Below the pieces are notes generated by a model. That model saw nothing but the letters and a program-made list of their open reading frames with translations. It searched no databases and was not told the DNA's origin. From NCBI GenBank assembly GCA_035236585.1, contig CP141128.1, forward strand, positions 29,107,618 through 29,171,617: a DNA stretch of 64,000 bases, read 5' to 3'. Position 1 is the stretch's first letter; each line of letters opens with the position of its first letter. The DNA is from Warburgia ugandensis. Its lineage: Eukaryota > Streptophyta > Magnoliopsida > Canellales > Canellaceae. Position numbers and translations under genes: made by a program. Shown here piece after piece: positions 45,136 to 56,650 of this stretch.

Positions 45136-46800
45136 GCATTTTGCTAGTCCTGAGCAAAACATGCAGACAACTATTTTACAAAACTTGTACAAAATGCCAC
45201 TTTCGTAGGTACTCACTATTGCATTTAGCACAAGCAACAAGCCCTTGAACCCCTAGGTTACCCCTAGTGGATGAGTTAGGCCTCGTGAGGATTTGTAGTG
45301 AATGTACCCACAAAATTCAATAAAGTAGAGTTCCTTATTTTGTCTCAAAGAATCCTCATCCATTAGCAAATTGACTAGTTTTTCACAACTTAATGAAGAG
45401 GATTTGACAGTTTTACACACCATACATATATTAAAGACATTTTATTTGAGCTATTTCTCAGAGTGCATATGTGTGTGTATAGCCACATAAATCTTGACTT
45501 CTAATTGGATATGCTTACATTCCTTTAGAAATATGTCTTGACCTCAAATCCTCACAGGTATACGCTCAAAAATAAAACTCACAAATAAGGGGTTAAACAT
45601 ATTTCTCTCATTATGTGACTAAATCCAACAAGCTGATGGTTCACATACTTCTTTTAAAAGTTCATGAGACAAAGGAAAGTGATCCATACGAGTGGATGTT
45701 AACACTAAGAATATTAGGGGTCTTTTACTTTAATTCTTTCTTTTTATCTCCTCTTTAAGTCTATGTCCACCTAAGATCCATAGGTCTTTAACTAGGATGA
45801 AAAGTAGGCTTAGGATAGGTTTAGAAAAGAAAGGTATAAAGAATTCAAAGGTTCAAAATTGAGTAGATATCTTTAATGGATATCTGTAGGACAACTTTTC
45901 TTTTTGGTTCGTATTTAAAGTGACTTTCTCTTTCAACTTTTGGTCTTTCTTTTTCATTTCTTTTTTCGAGTTCATATTCTTCTTTGGAAGAAAGACAACT
46001 AATTTTTTCTCACTTCTTTGACTTTTTGTCCTATTTTTGAACTTTTTCTACTCTACTCATTTTGAAGATGGGTAATGGTTATTTATTTTAATGGGTTATT
46101 CTGGGTTAAGGTCAATGGGTTTAAGAAAGAAAAGGCTTAATAACAGGCTCAAAAGGCTAACTAGTGGTATATTATATTGGGTAGGCTTTATATCTCCGGG
46201 CTGAACAAGAATGGCCTATATCATTTCTTAGGTTTCCTCAAGCCTATCAGATTTAATACATTTCTAGAATTAAAGCTATTACTCCTATTTATTCTTCATG
46301 TTTAACCAAAACAATGATAACAAGATCACACTAATATATGTACACTAAAGAAATTATGGAATTACTTTATAACTCTCTAAAAGAAGATAGTCTCAAACTC
46401 TCACTGGCTTATAAGTCTCCACTAGTTTTCCTCAGGGTCTCTAAGTCATATCTCTATATTAATCTTGATTATGTGCTGTGTGTTAATGGTTTCTGAGAAT
46501 TAATTTTCATAAAATGCTTCAACACATAAATGACATGCAAAACTAATCATATGTATTCCCATTAAGAGGTGAAAACAGTATATTTACTAAATTTTGAACA
46601 TTCAGTTCTCATCATAGTAAGGGAACTCTTCTCTAATTTCAAATTTTTTCATTTTTTTTTTTTTCAAGAAAACTCAAAATATCTAATGCATCTACACCCC
46701 CAAGTAGAATGAAACATTGTCCCTAATGTTTGAAAACATAGGATTCTATATGAAAGGGGAGGGATGTATACTCTAAACCTTTGGGTTGCCTCCCAACAAG
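45136..46800 (-). other. 3' noncoding region of B
   Basis: No coding signal. It parallels 52060-53740 in C in order and spacing (AACCCCTAGGTTACCCCTAG against AACCCTAGGTTACCCTTTAT; CATCCATTAGCA; TGGTATAT.ATA; GCTAAGTTTACCGTCTTCAGC against GCTATGTTTAATGTCTTCAGC). So B and C share a long region between the last coding part and the 3' LTR. Confidence 0.75.
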
Positions 46801-47256
46801 CGCTAAGTTTACCGTCTTCAGCCAGACATTTCCTAAGCTAACTAGGTCAGCTTTATTTGTCCTTATCCTAACCCTAATGGTGAGAATTCTCACGCCACTT
46901 CAGAATTTCACAGTAATCTATATATGGTCTTCACCTTGAAATTCTAGGGGGTGATATGAAAATAATACAATAGATCACCGCAATTGTAAAAGTAGTGGGA
47001 CCATATTGATGATCCCCCATCTTTAATATTTCACGGTAGTCAATATAATTGCTCCACCTCAAAAATTGAGGTGAGGGTAACTCAATGACTGCATGAGCTA
47101 CCGTGTATTTCCTTGGACCATATGGTGACAAACAGTCCTTGTCTAGACCAAGTTGAGGGAAATGATGACCATTCTATTTAGTTTATCTTTTTCCTCCGTG
47201 TCCCTATCATTGTCCTGAACTAGGGTAATAACCTGACTCTGCCCTTCTATAATAGA
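46801..47256 (-). other. Unassigned B sequence downstream of its ORF
   Basis: Minus-strand continuation after the stop of the acidic ORF. Short frames only (one of 66 codons at 46931-47131). No domain recognised. Confidence 0.4.
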
Positions 47257-48237
47257 TTATTCTTGTATTACTAAAGGTAGGGACAAGGTTTGGCTTAAAC
47301 CCTGGTTATCTTCTAATGTGTACCCTACAGTAGGTTGATACATATCAACTGACTCTGCTACCTCCTGTTTGATAAGCACAAGTATGGTATCAACTGGGCC
47401 TATATTATCATCTAAAGTATGTTCAAATAAGGCTGCTAGGTCCCAATCAGGTACATCTTCTACATTAAAAGGCGCAATTTGAATTTCATGCTTAGGATGA
47501 TCAACTCTAGGTTGCCATCCAGAAGTGTCCATTAGAGGCACGATATCAAACAACTCAGGCATCTCCTCAATAGATGTGTCTTCATCAGAGTCATACAAAT
47601 AGGTGGGACATGCATCTAGAGGATTAGGGTTGGATTTTTCTAAAGTGTTATGCTCTTCATCAATGGAAGTCTTTTCATAATCAGAATCCAGACATGACTC
47701 AAGTATATCGAAGTTGGAGATTTCTAAGGATGGTTGTAGACTTTGTTACTCATAAGGATCATAAGAAATTTCCATCCTAGTGTCAAGAATACATTGCTCT
47801 TTATCCTCTCTAATTTGTTTTAGTAACTCCTTAAATTCCTCCCTCCCTCATTTTATTTCCTCATTGAACTCTTCCATCATTTGTTTTAATTTCTTATTCC
47901 TGGTAGCCATGTATTCTTGTTCTCTTATTTCACACCTATGCTGCATATTTTCTTCTAATAATGGTTCTTCCATCAGAGGAAATGACTTATAGGGTTGGTA
48001 TTGTTGTGGCATTGGGGTATTGAAAAAGGACTGATCAGGTTGAACACATGATGGTTGACCCTGATATTCAGAATAATCATGGTAGTACTGATCAAGGTAA
48101 GACCATTGTGGTTCTTCCTGATATTGGTAATCCTGAGACCATGGTTGTTCATGATGCCTAGCCCATCCATTAGGGTCTGGATAATTTGTCTCAGAATAAA
48201 AATTGCTAAGGTATGTGAATGCATTAGGTGCACCCAC
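47257..48237 (-). pseudogene. Acidic ORF of B, unknown function, two stops
   Basis: I do not recognise a function. The start at 48237 and the end at 47257 are in one frame, giving about 326 codons with two internal stops, TGA near 47846 and TAA near 47746. Each is one C-to-T step from Arg or Gln. The first part is rich in Tyr, Gln, Pro and Trp (MGAPNAFTYLSNFYSETNY), then a charged segment, RNKKLKQMMEEFNEE, with coiled-coil character. The rest is strongly acidic (YDSDEDTSIEEMPELFD). LMDTSGWQPRVD resembles IMDTSKWGPQVE in the protease-to-reverse-transcriptase linker of C (56646-56882). I infer a remodelled Athila gag-linker protein retained by a non-autonomous element. Confidence 0.6.
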
Positions 48238-49585
48238 TGGCTCCTAATAGTATTCATTGTATGTGGAGCTTAATGGGGGTCAGGAAGGGGCGGAATATGG
48301 ATGCTCAGAATAAGTATAGTCATATGGTATTGAGGTTGTGGCACACTTTTCCTAGAAGCTATTAGCCTAAGCACTTGACTTTCTATAAGATCTAACCTAT
48401 CCATCTATGAAATCTATCCCCTTCTTGATAGGCTTCTTCTTTCTTTTCTTTTCTTTTCTTTTCCTTCTTTTTTTTATTTTAAGATGAAAACTAACCTACA
48501 TGATGCAACCTAACTTCCTAGAATGATGAACAAACAAAGGACACAATATAATCCTTGAAGCTAATAAGCAACACATTGATTTTCTTAAAATTGTGTGGGG
48601 ACAATGCTTTTAATTAGCCTAATCTAGTGCTCCTCCTCTCCTTTAGACTTGATTATTGCTTACCAGTTAGGTTCTTCACAAGGTGGTTAATACGACCCTC
48701 GTGTAAGGAGGCGTTTAGACCTCACAAACGTCAACAGAAGGTGAGGGAAGAGCGAGGCTCTATTAGACAACCCTAAATAACCACAGTGCTCAAAAGCCAC
48801 TCGAGTAACAATAAATCGCATCTTAATAAGAGGGTCCGACGATCATGTGATGGCCCTATAGGTCTCTTCTAATCGATTTTAATTTAAATTGAAGGGCAGG
48901 GTAGCGCACTTGAAGTGATTATCCTAAGTGGGCCAAGGAGTGGTGATCAAATCCACGATTGATCTTATAGGGGAAGGGTGCCCTTACTAATGAATTCCAT
49001 ACTCTATGGCAGTTCTATCAACATATATATTAGCTTAAAGCAATAATTGTGTCCTAAAATGCAATGTAAAGCAATAAACTAATGCAAAAACCTAAAAATG
49101 CAACAATTATAAGAGGATGCTTTCTATATGATTTATACTACCAAACAATGCAAATTTGCTCTGATTGCAAACCCTAATCTAGGAATTTAAATGAATGAGA
49201 AAACTTTCAGTGGGGTTTTTGATGAAGATCAAGTGTGGGCCACCTTATCCCACACTTGCCATGTATTATACAACCCTTTAAAATAGAAAATTCAATTTAC
49301 AAGGATCCTCACTACAAGCTTCACTCAAAAGAAAAAAAAAATCCGAATCTAGGAAAGCGGGGAAAATTTTCATGTAGATGAAGATTTTCTTGCCAATTTT
49401 CCCCACTTTCCTATTTTCTTGAAAAATAAAAATAGAAATAAGTACCAGTTTTCAGGAAATTAGGTGGTTATGCACTAAAAAAAATTAAATATGCACCTAA
49501 AAATACCTAAAATGCAATTCCAAATATTTTTTATTTTATTTTATTTTATTTTATAATTAAATTTTATAAAAACTCCTTTGCAAGT
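48238..49585 (-). other. Leader region of B
   Basis: Between the primer site and the ORF on the minus strand. Parts match 58640-59590 in C (GTTAATACGACCCTCGTGTAAGG against GTTAATACAATTCTCATGGAAGG; GTGGGCCAAGGA; AAGATCAAGTGTGGGCCACC). Pyrimidine tracts lie at 48432-48480 and a TTTTA run at 49525-49553. The plus frames 47780-47992 and 48055-48273 are shadows. Confidence 0.7.
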
Positions 49586-49602
49586 CCCCGGCAATGGCGC
49601 CA
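49586..49602 (-). other. Primer binding site of B (Asp tRNA type)
   Basis: The plus strand reads CCCCGGCAATGGCGCCA, the 3' end of plant tRNA-Asp as I know it except for one C-to-T. The complementary site on the minus strand sits six bases from the LTR. This fixes B's direction and supports Athila affinity. Confidence 0.82.
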
Positions 49603-49608
49603 AAAACT

Positions 49609-50224
49609 TGTTTGATGTTTTTCGCAAGTGCACGGGTTATTGTAGTATAGCTATGCAAATACGGGTCGATCCCACAAGGACTCGATTTAATTGGAGTATT
49701 TAATAAAATTTAATTATTTAAAACAAAACTAACCTAACCATTCATATTTATTTAAATCATGTACTCTGCATAACTTTAAACTCCATAATTTAAAATTGAT
49801 TAAACATCCCTGAATTACACTATCCGTGAATAGCATTATTCATGGATAACACTGTCAAAAGATGGATAAAATAATGCTTAAATGGAACAGAGACACAAAT
49901 ATAAATAAAATAGGGATGCAGATGTAAATAAACAAGGGATGCATATGTAATTAACTAAAAAGTCCAGAAATGTAATTGCATTTAAATATGAAGGGAAAAA
50001 CTGGAATTCTAGAAAAAAATTTGGTTTTTAACAAAAAGTAGACAAAAACTCAATGAGGAAGATGATCGGAGGAGAGAGAAGAGGGAAAGGAAGAGGAAGA
50101 AGATGGCAGTGACGAGGGAGGAAATTGAGGGAAACCCGACTTGGGTTTCCTCCTCTGGGCCTGCCGGCAGTGAAGTGGAACTCTGTTAAACTAGGGGTTT
50201 TTAGTCAAAATTAGAAACATAACA
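49609..50224 (-). repeat. B 5' LTR, internally deleted (616 bp)
   Basis: Matches 33689-34268 and then jumps to the equivalent of 45083-45122. About 1.04 kb is missing, between two CTAAA copies. It has TTGTAGTATAG (49640-49650) and GGGTCGATCCC (49663-49673), both also in the left LTR. Confidence 0.87.
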
Positions 50225-50229
50225 CAGTA
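50225..50229. repeat. Target site duplication of B, right (CAGTA)
   Basis: One base different from TAGTA at 33684-33688. Confidence 0.65.
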
Positions 50230-51110
50230 ACTAAGGAATTGTGTAAAAAGAAAGGATTTTGTAAGGTTACAAATGGGGTGTACATTTTCAGGGGAGATTG
50301 GTGATTCCTTCAAATTCAGACTTAAGAAAAGAACTGCTACAAGAAGCCCATCATTTAAAATTTTCCATACATCCTGGGTGTACAAAGATGTATCAGGATT
50401 TGAAAAGGAACTTTTGGTGGGAAGGCATGAAACGAGAAATAGGGGAATTTGTGGCTAAATGTCTAAATTATCAATAGCTAAAAGCTAAACACCAAAGGCC
50501 AATTGGAATGTTACAAACACTGGAACTTCCAAAATGGAAATGGGACAACATCACTATGGATTCCGTAATAGGATTACCAAGACCCGGGCAGGTCATGACA
50601 TGATTTGGGTGATTGTGGATAGGTTAACAAAGTCGGCACATATCCTTCCAATTAGGCAGAACCAGTCAGTTGACAGTCTAGCTAAGTTATACATCAAAGA
50701 AATAGTAAGTCTTCATGGGATTCCACTATCCATCATAATTGATAGGGATGGAAGATTTACTTTAAGATGTTGGAAGAGTGTACAACAGGCCTTAGGAACC
50801 TCACTTAAATTCAGTACAGCATGTCACCCCTAAATAGACGATCAATCAGAAAGGACTATTCAAACTTTAGAAGATATGTTGAGAGCATGTGCATTATATT
50901 AGAAAGGGAATTGGGATGAACATCTTCCATTAGTAGAATTGGCATATAACAATAGTTTTCAAGCAAGTATTGGTATGGCACCATGTGAAGCATTGTATGG
51001 ATGGCCATCTCAATCACCAACCTGTTGGAGTGAAGTTGGAGAAAGAAAGCTAATAAAGTTAGAACTAGTGGAACAGTGTACAGAAGAGTTACGCAAATAA
51101 AAGACGTGTA
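50230..51110 (+). pseudogene. IN: A2 integrase, zinc-binding and catalytic domains
   Basis: Continues the A2 Pol interrupted at 33688. The HHCC module spans about 50340-50480; its last Cys is changed (KCLNYQ). The catalytic positions Asp 50559 (MDSVIG), Asp 50741 (IDRDG) and Glu 50849 (QSERT) can be read with 35 residues between the second and third. A frame change lies near 50580, so the first Asp is in a different frame from 50534-50833. Stops lie at about 50476, 50831 and 50900. [12 protein letters not shown] and [12 protein letters not shown] are clear. Confidence 0.85.
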
Positions 51111-51542
51111 AACCTGGAATTTGATGTGGGGGAGCATGTATTTTTGAAAGTATCACTAGTCAAAGGAGTAATGAGGTTTGGAAGCAAAGGAAACTTTAGT
51201 CCTAGATTCATCGGTCCATTTGAAATCCTAGAAAGAGTTGGTCCAGTGGCTTACCAATTAGCCTTAGCAGCTCAACTCTTAGAAATACAGTGTTTTTCAC
51301 GTATCTATGCTATGGAAATACCTACAAGATGACACACATGTACTTCAAAAGGTACCAGAAGAGCTAAAGCCAGATCTAACCCTCGAAGAGAAGGCGATAC
51401 GGATCTTGGACCACAAGGAACAGAAGTTAAGGACCAAAACCATTCCACTAGTCGAAGTCTTGTGGCAACATCACTCTGTTGAGGAAGCCACTTGGGAAAC
51501 ATAAGTAGAAATGAGGAATACACACCCTAGTATATTTGATTA
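51111..51542 (+). pseudogene. A2 integrase C-terminus and chromodomain-like tail
   Basis: 51126-51332 has GEHVFLKVSLVKGVMRF and FSPRFIGPFEIL. A frameshift near 51300 leads into 51307-51504 with PLVEVLWQHHSVEEATWE, the chromodomain-like tail. The frame ends in a TAA at 51502-51504 (probably GAA or CAA originally), a few codons before the usual end at IFD near 51542. Upstream at about 51085-51105 roughly 25 codons present in A3 are missing. Confidence 0.82.
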
Positions 51543-51580
51543 AGCTATTGTTTTATAAATTTCAAGGACAAAATTATTGT

Positions 51581-51593
51581 AACGAGGGAAGAT
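51581..51593 (+). other. Polypurine tract of A2
   Basis: AACGAGGGAAGAT, directly before TGTAATAACC. Confidence 0.6.
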
Positions 51594-52053
51594 TGTAATA
51601 ACCTCAATTTTGGTAAATTGATTGAGAAAATTAATAAAGTTTGAGTTTTCAGAAATTGTGGGCTAGAATATTAGGTTATTGGAAATTCTCTTTTCATAGA
51701 GATTACAACATGATTTAAAATTTAGAAATTATGAATGTACTAAAAAAACTGATCGAAATGACACTAAGTACGCTCAATTCCGAGTTAAGATGAAAAATCC
51801 TTAATTTTGTCCAATTTATGAATAAAAGGGTAAAATGATAATTTTACCCATATCCAAGAGCTAATACCTCAATATTTAGAATGTACTTAGAAATACGATT
51901 CCAACGCCACTAAGTACACTCGATTCTGAGTTCGAGGGAATAAAAATGGATTTTTCTCCATAAAAGGGCAAAATGGTCCTTTCACACCCCATGGGGCCCA
52001 CAAGGTGTCCACAAATGAATCCAACGACCAAAAACCATGTAATGAGTGGTCAA
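51594..52053 (+). repeat. A2 3' LTR, truncated
   Basis: 460 bp that align with 18172-18640, after which similarity stops abruptly (AATGAGTGGTCAA) and C-type sequence begins. The missing 4 kb or so, with the right target duplication, was lost in a deletion or recombination. Confidence 0.85.
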
Positions 52054-53535
52054 TTGTAGCTTCTCATGCTTGCAATTGGCATATGCAACAAACCGTTAAA
52101 CCCTAGGTTACCCTTTATGGACAAGTTAGGCCTTGTGAGAGATTATAGGGAATATACCCACAAAATTTAATAAGGTTAAACCCTTTATTTTATATTAGAG
52201 AATTATCATCCATTAGCACTCTACTAGCTTTAACAACTTAATAAATATGAATAAAAAAATTCCACTATTTATCCACATACCAAAGCCATTTTATTATACG
52301 TATATCTCCGAGTGCAGTGTGTGTGCAAGTTACATAGGTCAAGACTTCTAAATAGACATGCTTGTTGCTCCATCAGAAAGATGTTTCAACATCAAATTCT
52401 CAATGGTATAAAATCAAAAATAAATCTCTTAGAGAAAGGGGTCAAACAAAATTCACTCACTATGTGACCGAATCCAAAGATGTTAATGGTTCACATAGTG
52501 TAATAAGCACTAATGAGACAAAGATACGATCCCTTAGAATGGATGTCATTATCAAAACTAGTAGGGGTAATTTATCTTAATTCCTTTCTATTTATATCCT
52601 CATTAAGGCTATTCTCTACCTTAAGATCAAGAGGTCTTTGGATAGGACGAAATGTAGGCTTCGGTTAGGTTCTCAAAAGAAGGGCATAAGAATCCAATGT
52701 TTCAAATATGAGTAGTGGTCTTCAGCTATTATTGGATAACTTTACTTTTGGTCATACATAAGTGAATATCTCCTCTATTTTTCCTTTCTCTTTATTCAAC
52801 TTTTCTTTCCTTCTCTTTTTTTGATACTTTCTTCAATTTTCCTTGTATTTTTGAGAAGGAACACTTTTTTTTTGTACTTTTTACATTTTTCACTTCTTTG
52901 ACTTTTGTTTTTTGAACTTTTGCTATCATCCATATCATTTTTGAAAGGTAGGTTATGGATATTCTTACTATGGTTCCTTTGGGTTAGGGTAAATGGGGTT
53001 TAAGAAAGAAAAGCTTGACAAGAGGCTTGAAGGACTAACTAGTGGTATATAATAGATTGGGTACATTTTGTGTCTTTGGTCTAAAACATGGATATCCTAT
53101 ATCATTTCCTAGGCTTCCTAAAACCTATTTGAGTCAATAAATATTTAGGAAAGAAGGTTGATACTCCTAGTTGATGCTTGGTATTTTGACCAATATAAAA
53201 GAATACTGAGATCTTTCCAAGTAATATACATTGAAGAAAGGATAGAATTATTTATAATCTTTAGAAAAAAATGATAGTTTCCAATACTCACATGGTATAT
53301 ATGTCTCCACGGATTTTCTTAGGGTCTCTAAGTCCTAACCATAATTAGACTTATGTACTCTGTGTAAGTGTATTTCAAGATTTAAATTTCATAAAATACT
53401 TTAGGACATAAATAAAATGTAAAATTAACAATATGCATTTCTTTTAAGAAATTGAAGTAGTAGAAATACTAAACTTTAGACAATCTAATTCTTATCAAAG
53501 TAAAGGAACTTTGACCGTAAAACTTTGAAAAACTC

Positions 53536-53588
<53 letters not shown>

Positions 53589-53800
53589 GATAAGAAAACT
53601 TAGAATTATCATGCATATCTACAACCCCCAACCTAAATTAAACATTGTCTCTAATGTTTTGAAACATAAGACCGTATATGATGAATGAGGAATGTAGAAC
53701 AATGAGACTTGAAAAAACTTGGGTGCCTCCCAGTGATCGCTATGTTTAATGTCTTCAGCAACACAAAGTATGCAATGATATAACTGATTTTATGATTGTT
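52054..53800 (-). other. 3' noncoding region of C
   Basis: Similar in order to 45180-46800 of B. It contains a (CT)22 run at 53541-53584. The 72-codon plus frame at 52362-52580 is not credible. Confidence 0.7.
53541..53584. repeat. (CT)22 microsatellite
   Basis: 44 bp of uninterrupted CT. B has only a T-rich run at the equivalent place (about 46645-46665), so it has expanded in C. Confidence 0.95.
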
Positions 53801-53831
53801 GCAGGTATCATTGGACATTCTAAGGTGGATC

Positions 53832-54880
53832 CTAATATAGAGGTTCCTCTAACAATATCTTATCGATTTTAGGGTTGACCAAATCTAGATAGGATTTGAA
53901 CATTTGCCCATTAACTTTGGAAATCTCACCATCTTTTTCTATCTTAATGGCCCAATAAGGGTAAATAGTACATAGTATGTAGGGTCCTCCATCAAGATAG
54001 AATTTTTTTGGGGATAGATGCAATCTAGAATTATACAAAATGACCTTCTATCCTAGGGTAAAGGACTTTTCTAGTACATGTCTATCATGATTACCTTTCA
54101 TGCAGTCTTTTTACAGCTTGACTAACTCATATGCATCTTTCCTAAGCTCATCCAAGTCATTGAGTTAGAGCTTCCTATAAGTCCCAGTAGTATCTAGGTC
54201 AAAATTAGCTTTTTAATGGCTCAACATGCTTTATTCTCAAGTTCAATTAGAAGGTGGTAGGTCTTTCCATAAACCAGGTGGAGGGTGACATGCTTATAGG
54301 AGACTTATATGTAGTATGATGGACCATAAAGTGTCATTAAGTCTCACAAACTAGTCTTTTCCATTTGAATTGATTATCTTCTCTCAAATTCTATTTATCT
54401 CCCTATTTGACACTTCTACCTATCCACTCATTTGAGGATGATAAGGAGTAGCTATCTTATGGGTAACACCATATTTTTTCATTAAATTCTCAAATACTTT
54501 ATTACAAAAGTGTTTTCTCTCATAACTAATTATGGCCTTACGAGTACCAAAATGTGCAAATATATTCTCTTTTAAAAACTTGACCACCACCCTATGGTCA
54601 TTGGTCATAAAAGATATGACTTTTTTACCTATTTTGACACATAATTCACCCCCACAAGGATGTAAAGATAACCAAAGGAGCTAGGAAAAGGTCCCATAAA
54701 ATCAATGCCCCAGCTCAATGATCAAAATAGGATTTAAGGGAATCGTATTTCTTTTCCCTATGCCCCCTAATTGTTGACAACTAGCACATGCTATGTAGTG
54801 AGCATGTGAGTCCCTAAAAATGGTTGACCAATAAAAACCACACTGCAAAATCTTTGTAGCTATCTTTCTAGAACTAAAAT
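53832..54880 (-). pseudogene. IN: C integrase, broken
   Basis: In minus-strand order: a zinc-binding region at about 54840-54750 (CGFYWSTIFRDSHAH with a CASCQQ-like segment); a first catalytic Asp region near 54710 ([13 protein letters not shown]); an open piece 54608-54420 with TNDHRVVVKFLKENIF and THKIATPYHPQ; and the C-terminal 54038-53832 with GGPYILCTIYPY and FKVNGQ. At the second catalytic position the text reads IISYE, where ISD is expected, so the Asp is lost. Several further stops lie between these pieces. The style is Athila. Confidence 0.8.
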
Positions 54881-56650
54881 GGCTCCCCCTTATATGATCA
54901 TGTCAAAAGAAAATGATCACTTGAATGTCAATGTTTGCTACACATTTTTGAATGACCTTATTAGAATAGTACATAAACACGTACAAATCATCCCAAGTAA
55001 AGTGTTTAACCTTAGCAATGAATATTTACCTATCTTGTTCAGACCAATGACTAGGCATTAGGTCAATAATAACATAATTAACTATATCTACAAACCAAGG
55101 CAACTTAGAAATGTGTAACAATTCTTCATTTGAAAAAGTTTCTATTATAGGCACATTCTCGTAGTGGATTCCATAACTAGTTTGGAAAAGGGGTTTGCTA
55201 AAAAAAAATTGGAACCTTTTTATCTCAAATTTCTAAATCAAATTTTTGTAGCAATAGTATTTATTAGATCAACATAGGTTTTGCATCTTTCTGTGAAAGA
55301 AGGTATTTTAAAGGGGCATGGTTCGAATAGACAATGACCTTAGATCCTAATACATAAGATCAAAATTTATCTAGGGCAAAATCAATAACCAACAACTCAT
55401 TTTTAGTCATGGAATAATTGAGTTGGGCATCATTGATTGTCTCATTAGCATAATATATCACATGGTGAAATTTATCAGTACACTAGTCCAACACAACTCT
55501 AATCATGTAGTTTGAAGCATCACACATTATTTCAAATGGTGTACTTCAATTTGGCAGTTAAATTTTAGGTGCAGAAGTCAACTCAACCTTTTAGGTGAAC
55601 AAATGCTTTCATATAATTTTCATTGAAGTCAAAATTTGCCTCTTTCATAAGTAAATTACATAGGGGCTTAGCAATTTTACTAAAGCCCTTGATGAATCAT
55701 GTATAGAAATCAGCGTGGCCTAAAATTGAGTAGATTTCTTTCACCATCCTTGGAGGAGGAAGGTTAAAGACCAAATCCACTTTGACTTTGTCTGCTTTTA
55801 TTCCAATATGTGATATAATGTGACCTGGAACAATGCCATTTTGAACCATAAAATGACATTTTTCCTAGTTTAATGCTAAATTATTTTTTTAACACTTAAG
55901 AAAGACAAATTTTAAATGGTTAAAGAATTCACTAAATGAAGAACCAAACATTGAAAATTCATTCATAAACACTTCTAAAAACCTCACCACCAAATCTGAA
56001 AATATGATCAACATACACCTGTGAAAAGTAGCTGGAGCATTATAGTAAAAAAGGCATACGACGATAGATGAAGTTCTAAACAGGGCAGGTGAAGGTGGTC
56101 TTCTTCTAGTCCTCAAGTGCATTTGTGATTTGGTTGTATTCATAGTATCCATCAAGAAAGCAGTAATAACTATGACTAACTAACCTTTTTGCCATTTGAT
56201 CTATGAAGGAAAGATGAAAATGGTCTTTTCTCATGGCCAAGTTCAATTCTTGATAATCTATATAAACTCTCCCCTAGGTGGTCATCCGAGTGGGAACTAA
56301 CTCATTGTCCTCATTTTGTATTACCATGATTCCAAACTTCTTTGGGACAACCTCAACTAGGCTAACCCAAGTGCTACCAAATATGGTTTAGATAACACCA
56401 ACATCTAGAAGTTTAAGTACTTCATCTCTCACTGCTTCCTTCATATTAGAGTTTATCCTCCTATGTGTTTCCATAGATGATTTAGCATTTTCTTCTAGGT
56501 GAATTCTATGTATACACACAACCAGGCTAATCCCTTTGACGTCTGCTATGGTCCACTCTCTAGCTATTTTATGTTCTCTAAGAAAATCAAGAACCTTACC
56601 TTCCTATTCTTTATCAAGAACAGGTAAGGTTTCATCTAATCCTAATTAGG
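54881..56650 (-). pseudogene. RT: C reverse transcriptase and RNase H, broken
   Basis: From about 56600 leftward: a KGISLVVCVHRI-like lead segment, VYIDYQELN, YYCFLDGY, then the open piece 56155-55889 with YNAPATFHRCML and EVFMNEF. The catalytic pair expected as Asp-Asp is Asn-Glu here (around 55960-55970), so polymerase activity is lost. RNase H and connection remnants lie at 55880-54900 with frequent stops and frameshifts and are hard to read. The plus frame 54879-55061 is a shadow. Confidence 0.75.

Larger units (their letters stand above)
33689..50224 (-). mobile_element. Non-autonomous Athila-related LTR element B, with A3 nested inside
   Basis: Direct repeats beginning TGTTTGATGTTTT and ending AACA lie at both ends. 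The right one is followed on the inner side by the complement of an Asp tRNA primer site, so the element reads on the minus strand. Without A3 it is about 6.8 kb: LTRs, a leader (about 48240-49585), one broken acidic ORF (47257-48237) and a 3' noncoding region (45136-46800) that matches C. No reverse transcriptase, RNase H or integrase is visible, so it would depend on an Athila partner. Confidence 0.83.
18172..52053 (+). mobile_element. Chromovirus LTR retrotransposon A2, host of nested elements E and B
   Basis: Starts TGTAATAGCC at 18172. The matching 3' LTR starts TGTAATAACC at 51594 and is truncated near 52053. Removing E (21194-28565) and B (33689-50224, with A3 inside) leaves a 5' LTR, a Met-type primer site, gag, protease, reverse transcriptase, RNase H, integrase, a chromodomain tail and a polypurine tract in order. 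It is clearly more diverged from A1 and A3 than those are from each other. The right target duplication is lost with the end of the 3' LTR. Confidence 0.85.

Noticed and set aside
47780..48273. Plus-strand frames rich in hydrophobic residues that look like membrane proteins
   Set aside because: They are the antisense of the acidic, Tyr/Gln-rich ORF of B. Hydrophobic antisense is expected from that composition.
49586..49680. A real tRNA-Asp gene
   Set aside because: The pieces are in the wrong order for a tRNA, no cloverleaf can be formed, and the match is explained by a primer binding site next to an LTR.
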